DNA of 12,772 nucleotides from an uncultured Fretibacterium sp. (GTDB taxonomy: Bacteria; Synergistota; Synergistia; Synergistales; Aminobacteriaceae), in NCBI GenBank assembly GCA_937892105.1, contig CALAUZ010000324.1, positions 1 through 12,772 of the forward strand, in the 5' to 3' direction. Within the stretch, counting starts at the first letter, position 1. Every line of letters begins with the position of its first letter. This document shows, piece after piece, positions 1-7,503 of this stretch. Below the pieces are notes generated by a model that did not search any database, was not told the DNA's origin, and was given only the letters and a program-made list of their open reading frames with translations. The position numbers and the translations under genes were made by a program.

Positions 1-2
1 CA

Positions 3-323
3 AACGGATTGGGCTTCATGTTCTCAAGGATTGATGATATGTTCAGCGATATTGCAGGAAAACTTGCGGCAACCCCGATTTATGAGGAGGTTGAAGACGC
101 GAAATATGTTGATTACGCGCAGGGCAATCCTATTGCAACCACTGCTGTAATAACTGGTGTCCATACCGCACGTATGCCGACGATTGAGGAACTTGAAGCA
201 ATTATACGGTACGGGAAATCGCTTGACGGTTACAATATCGATGATACAGACCAAAAGAAAGACAGTCTTCCCGAAGAATTTATAGGTTACATTTCGTCAA
301 TAAGTCAGCAAAAGTTAGTATAG
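3..323 (+). CDS. C-terminal part of an unrecognised protein (5' end outside window)
   Basis: The reading frame is open from the left edge and stops at TAG 321-323, so only about the last 106 residues are visible. A TTG at base 9 and an ATG at base 18 lie in frame, but neither has a Shine-Dalgarno sequence inside the window, so I treat the gene as entering from the left. The visible part is soluble, acidic and rich in Ile, Glu and Asp, with no membrane segment, Cys pairs or catalytic motif that I recognise. It contains the stretch MPTIEELEAIIRYGKSLDG, which looks like an amphipathic helix, and ends in SQQKLV. No terminator is visible before the Hsp20 gene that follows 110 bp later. I cannot name the family; a homology search with the full upstream gene would be needed. 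Confidence 0.6.
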   Translation, partial: NGLGFMFSRIDDMFSDIAGKLAATPIYEEVEDAKYVDYAQGNPIATTAVITGVHTARMPTIEELEAIIRYGKSLDGYNIDDTDQKKDSLPEEFIGYISSISQQKLV

Positions 324-360
324 ATTAATCAGACATTCTATCGATATGGTTAAAGAAAGT

Positions 361-372
361 CAGTAATATAAT
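361..372 (+). promoter_or_regulatory. Probable promoter (-10 element) of the Hsp20 gene
   Basis: A perfect TATAAT lies at 367-372, about 60 bp before the Hsp20 start codon, which leaves a leader of roughly 55 nt. I see no convincing -35 hexamer 16-18 bp upstream, and no CIRCE-type inverted repeat, so heat-shock control by HrcA is not supported from this sequence. Confidence 0.45.
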
Positions 373-433
373 TCTCCATGTCGTGAGGGAAAAAGAAACC
401 TTCACAGAAAACATAAAAGGAGAATGATTTACA

Positions 434-883
434 ATGGCAAGAGAGAGATTTTACCCTATGATGAGAATGATGGATCCTGAAAGCATACTTGACACATTCA
501 CGAGAGGATTTACAGACCCATTCTTCACAGAGGCATTCCCAGAGTTCGGCGCAAAGGTTGATACATACAGGAAGGACGGAAAAATTTTCGTTGAGGCAGA
601 ACTTCCAGGAATTACCCCCGATGATGTAGAACTTCACGTTTATTCCGACCGCCTTACACTTTCCGCCGAGAAAAAATCCGAGACCAAAGAGGGTGGAGAC
701 GGAAAAAGCTACTTCCGCAGCGAGAGACGTTACGGGAAAGTCGAGAGGGTTGTGTCCTTCCCTGTTGAGGCTGACCCTGAGAGCGCAGAAGCCATCTTCA
801 AAAATGGAGTTCTAACGGTGAAAGTCGCCGAGCAAAGACAGGATAAAGCCCATAAGAAAGTCAGCATAACCGCAGAAGCATAA
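434..883 (+). CDS. Hsp20/alpha-crystallin family small heat-shock protein
   Basis: A 149-residue protein of typical bacterial small heat-shock protein length. These are ATP-independent cytoplasmic holdases that bind unfolding proteins as oligomers. The N-terminal arm (about 1-38) is rich in Met, Phe and Arg. The alpha-crystallin domain follows at about 40-135, with the hallmark ELPGI at 56-60 and the conserved A-x-x-x-N-G-V-L element at 120-127 (AIFKNGVL). A short C-terminal extension carries V143-S-I145, matching the I/V-x-I/V tail motif that caps a neighbouring subunit. The start ATG is preceded by AAGGAGA at 417-423. The gene appears to be monocistronic: a TATAAT lies upstream and a hairpin terminator lies about 65 bp after the stop. 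The family call is secure; the exact paralogue name (Hsp18, IbpA and so on) cannot be decided. Confidence 0.95.
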   Translation: MARERFYPMMRMMDPESILDTFTRGFTDPFFTEAFPEFGAKVDTYRKDGKIFVEAELPGITPDDVELHVYSDRLTLSAEKKSETKEGGDGKSYFRSERRYGKVERVVSFPVEADPESAEAIFKNGVLTVKVAEQRQDKAHKKVSITAEA

Positions 884-946
884 CACCTCCCATTAATTCC
901 CCCTGACTTTAAGGGAATACCGTTCGCCGGTAAGTGTAAATTTTGG

Positions 947-980
947 CCGCAGTCTGAAACACAATGGCTGCGGTTTTTTT
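947..980 (+). terminator. Rho-independent terminator after Hsp20
   Basis: The arms CCGCAG (947-952) and CTGCGG (968-973) pair perfectly around a 15-nt loop. A G946-T974 wobble can extend the stem, and a run of seven T follows at 974-980. It sits between the Hsp20 stop and the ABC-F promoter. Confidence 0.8.
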
Positions 981-1009
981 GCGCGTTGACAACAGTGTGA
1001 TAGTATTAT
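978..1009 (+). promoter_or_regulatory. Probable extended -10 promoter of the ABC-F gene, giving a near-leaderless transcript
   Basis: TGATAGTAT at 998-1006 matches an extended -10 (TGn-TAnnAT), and TATTAT at 1004-1009 is an alternative -10. A weak -35-like TTTGCG at 978-983 is 17 bp from TAGTAT. The perfect TTGACA at 986-991 is too close to either -10 to be its partner. The ABC-F start codon at 1017 lies only 7-10 bp after the -10, so the RNA leader would be about 0-5 nt. Confidence 0.5.
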
Positions 1010-1016
1010 TCCCATC

Positions 1017-2909
1017 ATGATAGACATAAAGAATTTATCCCTCTCATTCGGAGAAAAAATCATATTCAGCAATCTCAGCCTTCAGATAACCGACAATGCA
1101 AGGCTCGGTATCGTCGGCCCTAACGGTGCAGGCAAAACAACCCTCCTGCGTGTTCTGACAGGACAGATTGAACCAGACAGCGGAACTATAGGACGTTCAA
1201 AGGGACTGACAACAGGATATTTGCCGCAAGACCTTGTTGAACTTGAGGCCGTCCCACTCATGCAGTACCTCAAGGATAGGGCTGGAATATCTGGCATTGA
1301 GGCGAAACTCAGAGCTGTTGAGGAGGAATTGTCGCACTCGCAGGGAAATCATGAGGCTTTGTTGCTGGAACATTCACGGCTTGAACGAAGGTTTGAGGAT
1401 TTTGGGGGATTTGCTTTCGAGGCTATGGCGATGAAGGTTCTTCACGGTCTCGGCTTCAGAAAGGGTGAGGAGGCCAAAAACTGTCAGGATTTCTCCGGCG
1501 GCTGGAAAATGCGTATTGCTATGGCCGCGTTATTGTTGTCGTCTCCCGATGTATTGTTCCTTGACGAGCCTACTAACCACCTTGACACTGAGAGTATGGA
1601 ATGGCTTGAAGGCTGGCTCAGAACTTACAGTGGAGCCGTTGCCGCCGTTTCGCATGATACGCGCTTCCTTGAGAATTTCGCAGAGAATATCGCTGACCTC
1701 GAACACGGAGCAATAACGTTATACCCTTACAGTTACGATGAATACGCCGCCGCAAAAGAGCAGAACCGCGAACTTCTGGAGAAAGCATATACACGTCAGC
1801 AGGCAGAAATTCACAGGATAGAGTCATTCGTCAACCGTTTCCGTTACAAGGCAACGAAAGCAGCACAGGTTCAGAGCCGTATAAAGCAGCTTGAGAAGAT
1901 AGAACGCATTGAACTCGCTCAAGGCAGCAAGTCCGTGAAAATCACAATCCCTGAAGCACCTCAAAGCGGCCATGAAGTTCTGAAAGTCTCCGGTCTGTCG
2001 AAATATTATGACGGTATGAAGGTATTTGAGGGAGCTGGCTTTGTCATTACAAGGGGTGAACGTGTCGCGCTTGTAGGTGTGAACGGTGCAGGAAAGTCAA
2101 CGTTACTGCGTCTCCTGAGCCTCACGGAAGCTCCCACTTCAGGCATCATAAGGCTAGGCCATAACGTGAAATTGGCCTACTACTCTCAGGAAAGCGCGCA
2201 AAACATAATCTACTCCAATACCGTATGGGAAGAAGCACGTTCGGTATCGTCAAAGCTGAATGATGTTGAACGCCGTAACCTGCTTGGAGCGTTTCTGTTT
2301 TCGGGAGATGATATATATAAGCCTGCAAGCGTATTGTCAGGAGGAGAAAAAGCACGTTTGGCACTCTATAAACTCATGCTGGAGGAGACGAACTTCCTCA
2401 TTCTTGACGAGCCGACAAATCATCTTGATGTTGATACCCGTGAAATTGTCGAACGCGCATTGCTGAAGTATCAGGGTACGTTATTGATTGTCTCACATGA
2501 CAGGCATTTCCTGGACGCATTAGCCGAAAGGGTTTTAGAGATTAGGGACGGCAGATTGTACGATTATCCCGGCAATTATTCATGGTTTCTGGAGAAGAGG
2601 GAGGAGACTTTGCCCTCCGATGTTCAGGGAACGAAATCGCCCGCAAAGATAAAGCCTTCCAGACATGACGACAACACCCGCCTAATCCGCGAGACAAAGA
2701 AAGCCATATCTCAGGCCGAAAGGGATATAGCCGGTAATGAAGCCAGAATGCAGGAGATTGACGAAGCATTATGTGAGCAGGAGACCATGAGGGACGCGCA
2801 GAAGGTCAAAAGCCTCATGGCTGAACGCGCAGATATTGAACGAACACTGAAGGAATTATATTCTCGCTGGGAAGAAGAGAGCCTTAGACTTGAGGAATTG
2901 CAGCACTAA
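1017..2909 (+). CDS. ABC-F family ATPase (ribosome-associated type, Uup/YdiF/YheS-like)
   Basis: A 630-residue protein with two fused ABC nucleotide-binding domains and no membrane segments. This is the ABC-F arrangement, whose members act on the ribosome (translation factors, or ribosome protection from antibiotics). The first domain has Walker A GPNGAGKT at 34-41, signature FSGGWKM at 159-165 and Walker B with catalytic Glu184 (LFLDEPTNHLD). The charged helical linker at about 245-300 corresponds to the segment that contacts P-site tRNA in this class. The second domain has Walker A GVNGAGKS at 354-361, signature LSGGEKA at 440-446 and Glu465. A charged C-terminal helical region (about 555-630) looks like the Uup-type coiled coil. 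There is no Shine-Dalgarno before ATG 1017, yet the N terminus MIDIKNLSLSFGEK is the normal ABC-F start. Whether it is a housekeeping factor or a resistance determinant cannot be decided from sequence alone. Confidence 0.93.
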   Translation: MIDIKNLSLSFGEKIIFSNLSLQITDNARLGIVGPNGAGKTTLLRVLTGQIEPDSGTIGRSKGLTTGYLPQDLVELEAVPLMQYLKDRAGISGIEAKLRAVEEELSHSQGNHEALLLEHSRLERRFEDFGGFAFEAMAMKVLHGLGFRKGEEAKNCQDFSGGWKMRIAMAALLLSSPDVLFLDEPTNHLDTESMEWLEGWLRTYSGAVAAVSHDTRFLENFAENIADLEHGAITLYPYSYDEYAAAKEQNRELLEKAYTRQQAEIHRIESFVNRFRYKATKAAQVQSRIKQLEKIERIELAQGSKSVKITIPEAPQSGHEVLKVSGLSKYYDGMKVFEGAGFVITRGERVALVGVNGAGKSTLLRLLSLTEAPTSGIIRLGHNVKLAYYSQESAQNIIYSNTVWEEARSVSSKLNDVERRNLLGAFLFSGDDIYKPASVLSGGEKARLALYKLMLEETNFLILDEPTNHLDVDTREIVERALLKYQGTLLIVSHDRHFLDALAERVLEIRDGRLYDYPGNYSWFLEKREETLPSDVQGTKSPAKIKPSRHDDNTRLIRETKKAISQAERDIAGNEARMQEIDEALCEQETMRDAQKVKSLMAERADIERTLKELYSRWEEESLRLEELQH

Positions 2910-3645
2910 CTTTTTCGCGGAACTTTCACAGTCATTACAGCACAGCAAAGACGCTGAAGTCTCACGCCTAATACTCGGCTGGCACGCAAGCTACATTCTC
3001 TCTGACGATTTACGCTGCGGTGTAGGCTTCGTCCCAGACTCACGCATTGAGCCTCACACCTCCCGTCCAATCCACACCCAATCACTTTTGGCCTCAACCT
3101 TGAAGGAACTCGCAGCCCTTTACGTCTCACCATTCCCGCAGGAATTTGCGGCGGCAAGTGCGGCATGTTCGCTTCTGGTTCCGTTCACTGAGAAAGGCGG
3201 TCAGTATCTCGATGCCGTGATGACATGTGCGAGAGGAGACAGGGTTGCAGTGTTGGGGTATGAGCGGGACTTAGTGCCGTTCATGAGGGATTGGGGCTGG
3301 CGTTCAGCATTCTTCGATGACAGGTACGCCGGAAGACAGGACTGTTTCCCGCAGGAAGAATTTTCCCGTGCAGTCCGCGAGGCTGAATGGGTATGGCTGT
3401 CTCCAGAGGCAATACGCGACAGATGGTTGTTGTCAACACAAAACATTCTGCGCGAGAAGAAGGGCTGTTTCCTTCAAGGGCCGGGCATTCCTGCAATCCC
3501 TGAAGCGTTTGCACGATTAGGGGTTACGCACCTCGTTGTTCCGCTGGGTGATGAGGCTGGGAAAATCGAGGCTCATATTTCGGCGGGAGGAAGCGCATGG
3601 CTGTGCGAGGCTCTGAGATGGAGAGTGTTTCAGTGGGACAAGTAA
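2890..3645 (+). CDS. DUF4213/DUF364-like protein (putative heavy-metal chelation family)
   Basis: A 251-residue soluble protein. The only upstream start that leaves the N-terminal helix intact is TTG 2890, which overlaps the ABC-F reading frame by 20 nt and suggests translational coupling. The layout matches what I recall of DUF4213 plus DUF364. An N-terminal part contains GWHASYILSDD and then RCGVGFVPD (residues 30-50). A Rossmann-like C-terminal half then runs from GDRVAVLGYERDLVPFM (about 116-132) through EAEWVWLSPEAI to a glycine/proline turn QGPGIPAIPEAF (196-207), followed by GVTHLVVPLGDE. DUF364 is only labelled as putatively metal-chelating, and its substrate is unknown. I see no metal-binding Cys/His cluster that would prove that role here. 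The family assignment is moderately sure; the function is open. Confidence 0.6.
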   Translation: MRNCSTNFFAELSQSLQHSKDAEVSRLILGWHASYILSDDLRCGVGFVPDSRIEPHTSRPIHTQSLLASTLKELAALYVSPFPQEFAAASAACSLLVPFTEKGGQYLDAVMTCARGDRVAVLGYERDLVPFMRDWGWRSAFFDDRYAGRQDCFPQEEFSRAVREAEWVWLSPEAIRDRWLLSTQNILREKKGCFLQGPGIPAIPEAFARLGVTHLVVPLGDEAGKIEAHISAGGSAWLCEALRWRVFQWDK

Positions 3646-3683
3646 GGTTGTACAGTCAAACAGCGGATTTTTCGATGACACTG

Positions 3684-3692
3684 TGATATAAT
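3684..3692 (+). promoter_or_regulatory. Extended -10 promoter of the ferredoxin gene
   Basis: TGATATAAT at 3684-3692 is a perfect extended -10 (TGn followed by TATAAT). No good -35 is seen 17 bp upstream, as is common for extended -10 promoters. The predicted leader is about 65 nt. The preceding TGTGATA context is shared with the ABC-F promoter (TGTGATAGTAT). Confidence 0.6.
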
Positions 3693-3764
3693 TCCAGCGT
3701 TGGGAAGTTGAGGGGCTTCCTGACAACGGTTAAGAACAAGATTACACGAGGGGAGGAAAATATA

Positions 3765-3938
3765 ATGGCAAAAGCAGTAGTAGATCAGGACGTATGTGTA
3801 GGTTGCGAGTCATGCGTAGGAGCTTGCCCGGTTTCAGCTATTTCCGTTGACGGCGGCAAAGCAAAGGTAGACGCAGATACGTGCGTGGAGTGCGGAAGCT
3901 GTGTGTCAACTTGCCCGGTAAGCGCAATTTCACAGTAG
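3765..3938 (+). CDS. 2[4Fe-4S] bacterial ferredoxin
   Basis: A 57-residue protein of the short clostridial ferredoxin type, a low-potential electron carrier for cytoplasmic oxidoreductases in anaerobes. It has two Cys-x2-Cys-x2-Cys-x3-Cys-Pro sets: C11, C14, C17, C21-P22 and C40, C43, C46, C50-P51. The two halves resemble each other (both end CPVSAIS), reflecting the internal duplication typical of the family. All eight ligands are present. The start is ATG 3765, supported by a strong GGGGAGG Shine-Dalgarno at 3750-3756; the frame is open further upstream, but that segment contains the leader and has no family similarity. The gene has its own promoter and terminator. Its partner enzyme cannot be told from the neighbours. 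Confidence 0.96.
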   Translation: MAKAVVDQDVCVGCESCVGACPVSAISVDGGKAKVDADTCVECGSCVSTCPVSAISQ

Positions 3939-3974
3939 TACTACAAACCATTAACTTAGCTTCAGAATTTATGG

Positions 3975-4009
3975 CTGGCAGGGAAAATTATCACCCTGTC
4001 AGTTTTTTT
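3975..4009 (+). terminator. Strong Rho-independent terminator after the ferredoxin gene
   Basis: The arms CTGGCAGGG (3975-3983) and CCCTGTCAG (3994-4002) form a 9-bp stem with one G-T wobble and a 10-nt loop. Seven T follow at 4003-4009. The T run ends only 14 nt before the Shine-Dalgarno of the next gene. Confidence 0.88.
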
Positions 4010-4038
4010 GCACACATATTTGCAGGAGGATTAACATT

Positions 4039-7000
4039 ATGAAATTTACGCTCCCCCCAGACACTCCCAAAGGCCAGAAAGATGCCATAACCGCCAATGA
4101 CAGCACAATAACCGTAGAAGCCGGAGCAGGTACAGGAAAAACATGGGTTCTGTCGGAACGTTATTTGCGATTATTGCTTGAGAATGATGAATTGCTGCCA
4201 TCGGACATTCTCACGCTGACTTACACCGACGCTGCGGCAGGAGAGATGAAGGCTCGTATCGAGGCTAGAATACAGGAAGCCATGAAGGATTTTCCCAACA
4301 ACGAACGCAGACAGGCAATTCTTGACGGCCTCAGTGATACATGGATTTCAACGATACATGCATTTGCAGGAAGGCTCATCAGGGAATCTGGATTGTCGCT
4401 GGACATTGACCCGCGTGCTTCGGTCATAACGGCTCATCAGGAGCAGGCATTCTGGGAGGATATCCGCAATGCCGCAGAGTTCGCCGGAATGGGCAGGCTT
4501 GCTCGGAATTACGCAGGCGGTGAACTTCTTAGCTGTGCGAAGTCTCTGGATAATGACGCGTACATGAGTGCGGCTGTCAGCAAATGGAATGCCGGAACTC
4601 TAAGCACATTCGCCAGAAAGACTGCGGAGCTTCATGCTTCATCGGGGCATTCATGGCAGGATATGCTGAAATGGTCGGGGAATGACGTTGAGCTTCTCAC
4701 AAAATCGGCGGCAATCGTCAGGGATATTCTGCGTTCAGTGTGGCTAAATCTCTGGAAGGACTGGCAGAACGTCAGACTTCAGAACGTAAAGGCAGATGAT
4801 GTTGCTGGCAATGCAATGAATAACTTTCTCGACACCATGAGGGCTGATCCTCCTGCTGATTATGACGGTCTGAAGAATTTTTATGATCGTCTTGTTACCG
4901 ATGAAGGTATTGCGGGAAGAACGAGGGTATTCTCACAGCTAAAGGGTGTATTAGGCGGCGAAACATTCGGTGCGTGGCGTAAAAAACAAAAGGCCGGTAT
5001 CATCTACAACATCATGCAGAGTTTCTATGCCCCCATCACTCCCCAAGAAGCTCAAATGCGCCGTACCCTCCTGAAATTCTGCGCTGTTTGTTGGGGAATG
5101 TGGGACATGATGAAAGCTAAACGTGGCTTGCTGTCATTCTCGGACATGATACTTCACGCAGGACGCACGATACAGCAGAAGGGAATACGCAGGACATTCA
5201 GGCATATTCTTGTCGATGAGTTTCAGGACACAGATCCATTGCAGTTTGCGATGATTGAGGCTCTGAAGGATTATGGGGAAGATACCGGACTGTTTGCTGT
5301 TGGAGACCCTAAGCAGTCAATCTACAAGTTCAGGTATGCAGATCCGGCACTTTTCGCGGAAGTAATAAGCCGTGAAGGCACGAAAAAGGTTAATCTCGAT
5401 ACTAGCTTCAGGACTAGGGCTTCTCTCCTGACACGCATAAACAGCATATTCTCCTCACTATGGCCTAACGGAATAAGCAGACAGAAATTAATGAAGGGCG
5501 TTAAGTATAATCCCTTAGACCCGGCCAACCCTGACATTGAGCGCGAATCCGGAACAATGCCGGACTTCAGGATATTTCTTGCAAGGAACGATGGCGGAGT
5601 TGAGGCAAGCAAGAGGCTTCTCGCGGAACATTTAGCCGCAAAAATATCATCATGGGTGGAAGGCGGCCTTACAGTCTGGGACAAAAAGGAAAAAATCATA
5701 CGTGCTGTGAAATTCTCGGACTTCGCAATACTATCACGGCGCAGGGCATGTTTCCCCATACTTGAGGAGGTACTGGAGAAGTACGGCATACCTTCAGTGC
5801 AGGACAGAAGCAACGATTACTTCAATCGCGGCGAAATAGGCGATGTAGTCTGCATACTAAGGGCTGCAGCTGACATGAATGATGATTTTGCTGTAACAGG
5901 CTGGCTAATGTCCCCATTCTCAGGCGTTGACGAACATAACGCAATCACGAAATGCCTGATGCTGGCTGACGAAACACACAGGCCGGCTGACTTAATCCGC
6001 GACAATCTACCCGACGCATATTCACGCCTGCAATATCTCTCTGTAGTAGGTGAGAATGAGGGAGCTTCCGGCATTCTTGAACTTTATGACCGAAACAGGC
6101 AATGGCTTTCGTGTTACAGGACTGCTGACAGGCTAAGGGTTCTGCGCAACATTCGTCTCGCATTGAGGATAGCGCGTGAGTTTCAGGCTTCCGGAACGGC
6201 GGGGCTTTCAGCGTGTGCTGAATACATGACGCGTTCTGTTAGAGACAGATCTGGATATGAGGAACCTTCGTGGCATGATGAGGGTGAAAACGCTGTGAGG
6301 CTGGGTGCTGTACATTCGGCAAAGGGCCTTGAGTACCCTGTAACTGTAATATTTGAGGACAGAATAAGCAAGAGAGGCGATAACCATTCGCTATCTTCCT
6401 CACGTGAACTCGGCGTTATCGTGAAATCACTTCCCGATGAGATGTCCCCAAGTGCTGATTTCAGGTCAAAGCTGACAGGGTGGCATAAACTTTTGTCGGA
6501 ACAGGGAGATATAGAGGAGGAGGAGAGACTGTTTTACGTTGCCTGCACAAGGGCACAGGACAGCCTTATATTCTGCGGGTTAGTTACTCCTAAAGATGGC
6601 AGCGGGTACGCTAATACGTGGACTAAATTTATGCTGGATAACGTGATTTTCATTCCCGAATACGCTAATACCGACAGCACTAATAACACAGTGATTGCAG
6701 GCCATGACGAGCAGGAAAAGGAACTGAAGCCCGTTAATATAGTGAACGTTACGAGGTCTTTGCGGCAATTCTCGGCAACATCATTCGCGCTGTATGAGTG
6801 GTGTCCTTACGCATGGAGGAGGAGTTACAGGCAGGGGCTTACACTGTTATGGGAGCTTCCTGACAGAGACCGTGATGCTGAAGATGAGGAGGCGCATGGA
6901 GGTGCAGAGTTGGGAAGTCTTGCGCACTGGATACTATCACGATGGCCAAAGGGTGAGGATTATGCGAACGAACTGGATTACCTGCTTGATGATAGTGAAG

Positions 7001-7503
7001 TGCTTAGGAAAATTCCAGGTTATCTTCGTAATGTATGGAAAAGGGGCGATAAAGTTTCGCTGAGAAGGTGGCTGATGAATTTTGTTGACAGCGATTGGGG
7101 AGTTAAGCTGAGGAATAATCCTGATGTTGTGCGTGAATACACATTCAGGATTGCATTAACAGGGGGCCCTGCGTTGTCGGGGTCAATAGATGTTGTGTAC
7201 GGGAACAATGTACTTGACTACAAGATTACGGCGATTAATGATGTTCCTCCGGGATTGTATGAAGCGCAACTGGATTTCTATGCTTACGTTATTCATGAGC
7301 AGACAGGATTTGAAAGCGTGAATACATGTATTGCCTTTCTGAAGGAGAACAAGGTCGCAGAGAGGGTGATATATGACTTTGCCCCCATACGTGAGAGAAT
7401 ATTGAAGGCGGCTGAAATATGCGCGTCAGGGCCTTATGAGCCGAAACATAATCACTGCGGGCAATGTCCGTTCAAGAAAGGCTGTGTGAAGTATGCAGGG
7501 TAA
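4039..7503 (+). CDS. AddA/RecB-like UvrD-type helicase with C-terminal PD-(D/E)XK nuclease and a probable Fe-S site
   Basis: A 1154-residue superfamily 1A helicase-nuclease of the class that processes double-strand DNA ends for recombination repair and degrades foreign DNA. Helicase motifs in order: Gln13 Q-motif; Walker A AGAGTGKT (28-35); motif Ia LTYTDAAAGEM (60-70); ISTIHAFAGRL; Walker B DEFQDTD (393-399); motif III VGDPKQSIYKFR (421-432); motif IV region LDTSFRT (453-459); motif V HSAKGLEYP (759-767); and motif VI ERLFYVACTRA (829-839). The nuclease domain has His963 in GSLAHW, Asp1051 in GSIDVVY, D1060-Y-K1062, and Q1077-x3-Y1081, the expected RecB-nuclease set. Cysteines C922, C1140, C1143 and C1149 (one distant Cys, then Cx2Cx5C) match the spacing that binds a 4Fe-4S cluster in AddB. 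The start ATG 4039 has AGGAGG at 4024-4029. The gene overlaps the next one by 11 nt. No AddB partner is in the window. Confidence 0.9.
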   Translation: MKFTLPPDTPKGQKDAITANDSTITVEAGAGTGKTWVLSERYLRLLLENDELLPSDILTLTYTDAAAGEMKARIEARIQEAMKDFPNNERRQAILDGLSDTWISTIHAFAGRLIRESGLSLDIDPRASVITAHQEQAFWEDIRNAAEFAGMGRLARNYAGGELLSCAKSLDNDAYMSAAVSKWNAGTLSTFARKTAELHASSGHSWQDMLKWSGNDVELLTKSAAIVRDILRSVWLNLWKDWQNVRLQNVKADDVAGNAMNNFLDTMRADPPADYDGLKNFYDRLVTDEGIAGRTRVFSQLKGVLGGETFGAWRKKQKAGIIYNIMQSFYAPITPQEAQMRRTLLKFCAVCWGMWDMMKAKRGLLSFSDMILHAGRTIQQKGIRRTFRHILVDEFQDTDPLQFAMIEALKDYGEDTGLFAVGDPKQSIYKFRYADPALFAEVISREGTKKVNLDTSFRTRASLLTRINSIFSSLWPNGISRQKLMKGVKYNPLDPANPDIERESGTMPDFRIFLARNDGGVEASKRLLAEHLAAKISSWVEGGLTVWDKKEKIIRAVKFSDFAILSRRRACFPILEEVLEKYGIPSVQDRSNDYFNRGEIGDVVCILRAAADMNDDFAVTGWLMSPFSGVDEHNAITKCLMLADETHRPADLIRDNLPDAYSRLQYLSVVGENEGASGILELYDRNRQWLSCYRTADRLRVLRNIRLALRIAREFQASGTAGLSACAEYMTRSVRDRSGYEEPSWHDEGENAVRLGAVHSAKGLEYPVTVIFEDRISKRGDNHSLSSSRELGVIVKSLPDEMSPSADFRSKLTGWHKLLSEQGDIEEEERLFYVACTRAQDSLIFCGLVTPKDGSGYANTWTKFMLDNVIFIPEYANTDSTNNTVIAGHDEQEKELKPVNIVNVTRSLRQFSATSFALYEWCPYAWRRSYRQGLTLLWELPDRDRDAEDEEAHGGAELGSLAHWILSRWPKGEDYANELDYLLDDSEVLRKIPGYLRNVWKRGDKVSLRRWLMNFVDSDWGVKLRNNPDVVREYTFRIALTGGPALSGSIDVVYGNNVLDYKITAINDVPPGLYEAQLDFYAYVIHEQTGFESVNTCIAFLKENKVAERVIYDFAPIRERILKAAEICASGPYEPKHNHCGQCPFKKGCVKYAG

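Noticed and set aside
986..991. Perfect TTGACA as -35 of the ABC-F promoter
   Set aside because: It is only 9-12 bp from the recognisable -10 elements; at 15-17 bp spacing there is no acceptable -10, so it is likely a coincidence.
3708..3764. Longer ferredoxin N terminus starting at 3708
   Set aside because: This segment lies between the promoter and a strong Shine-Dalgarno at 3750-3756, and ferredoxins of this type start at the ATG at 3765.
5322..5813. 163-codon open frame on the - strand
   Set aside because: It is antisense to the helicase domain of the AddA-like gene, with no Shine-Dalgarno or recognisable motif.
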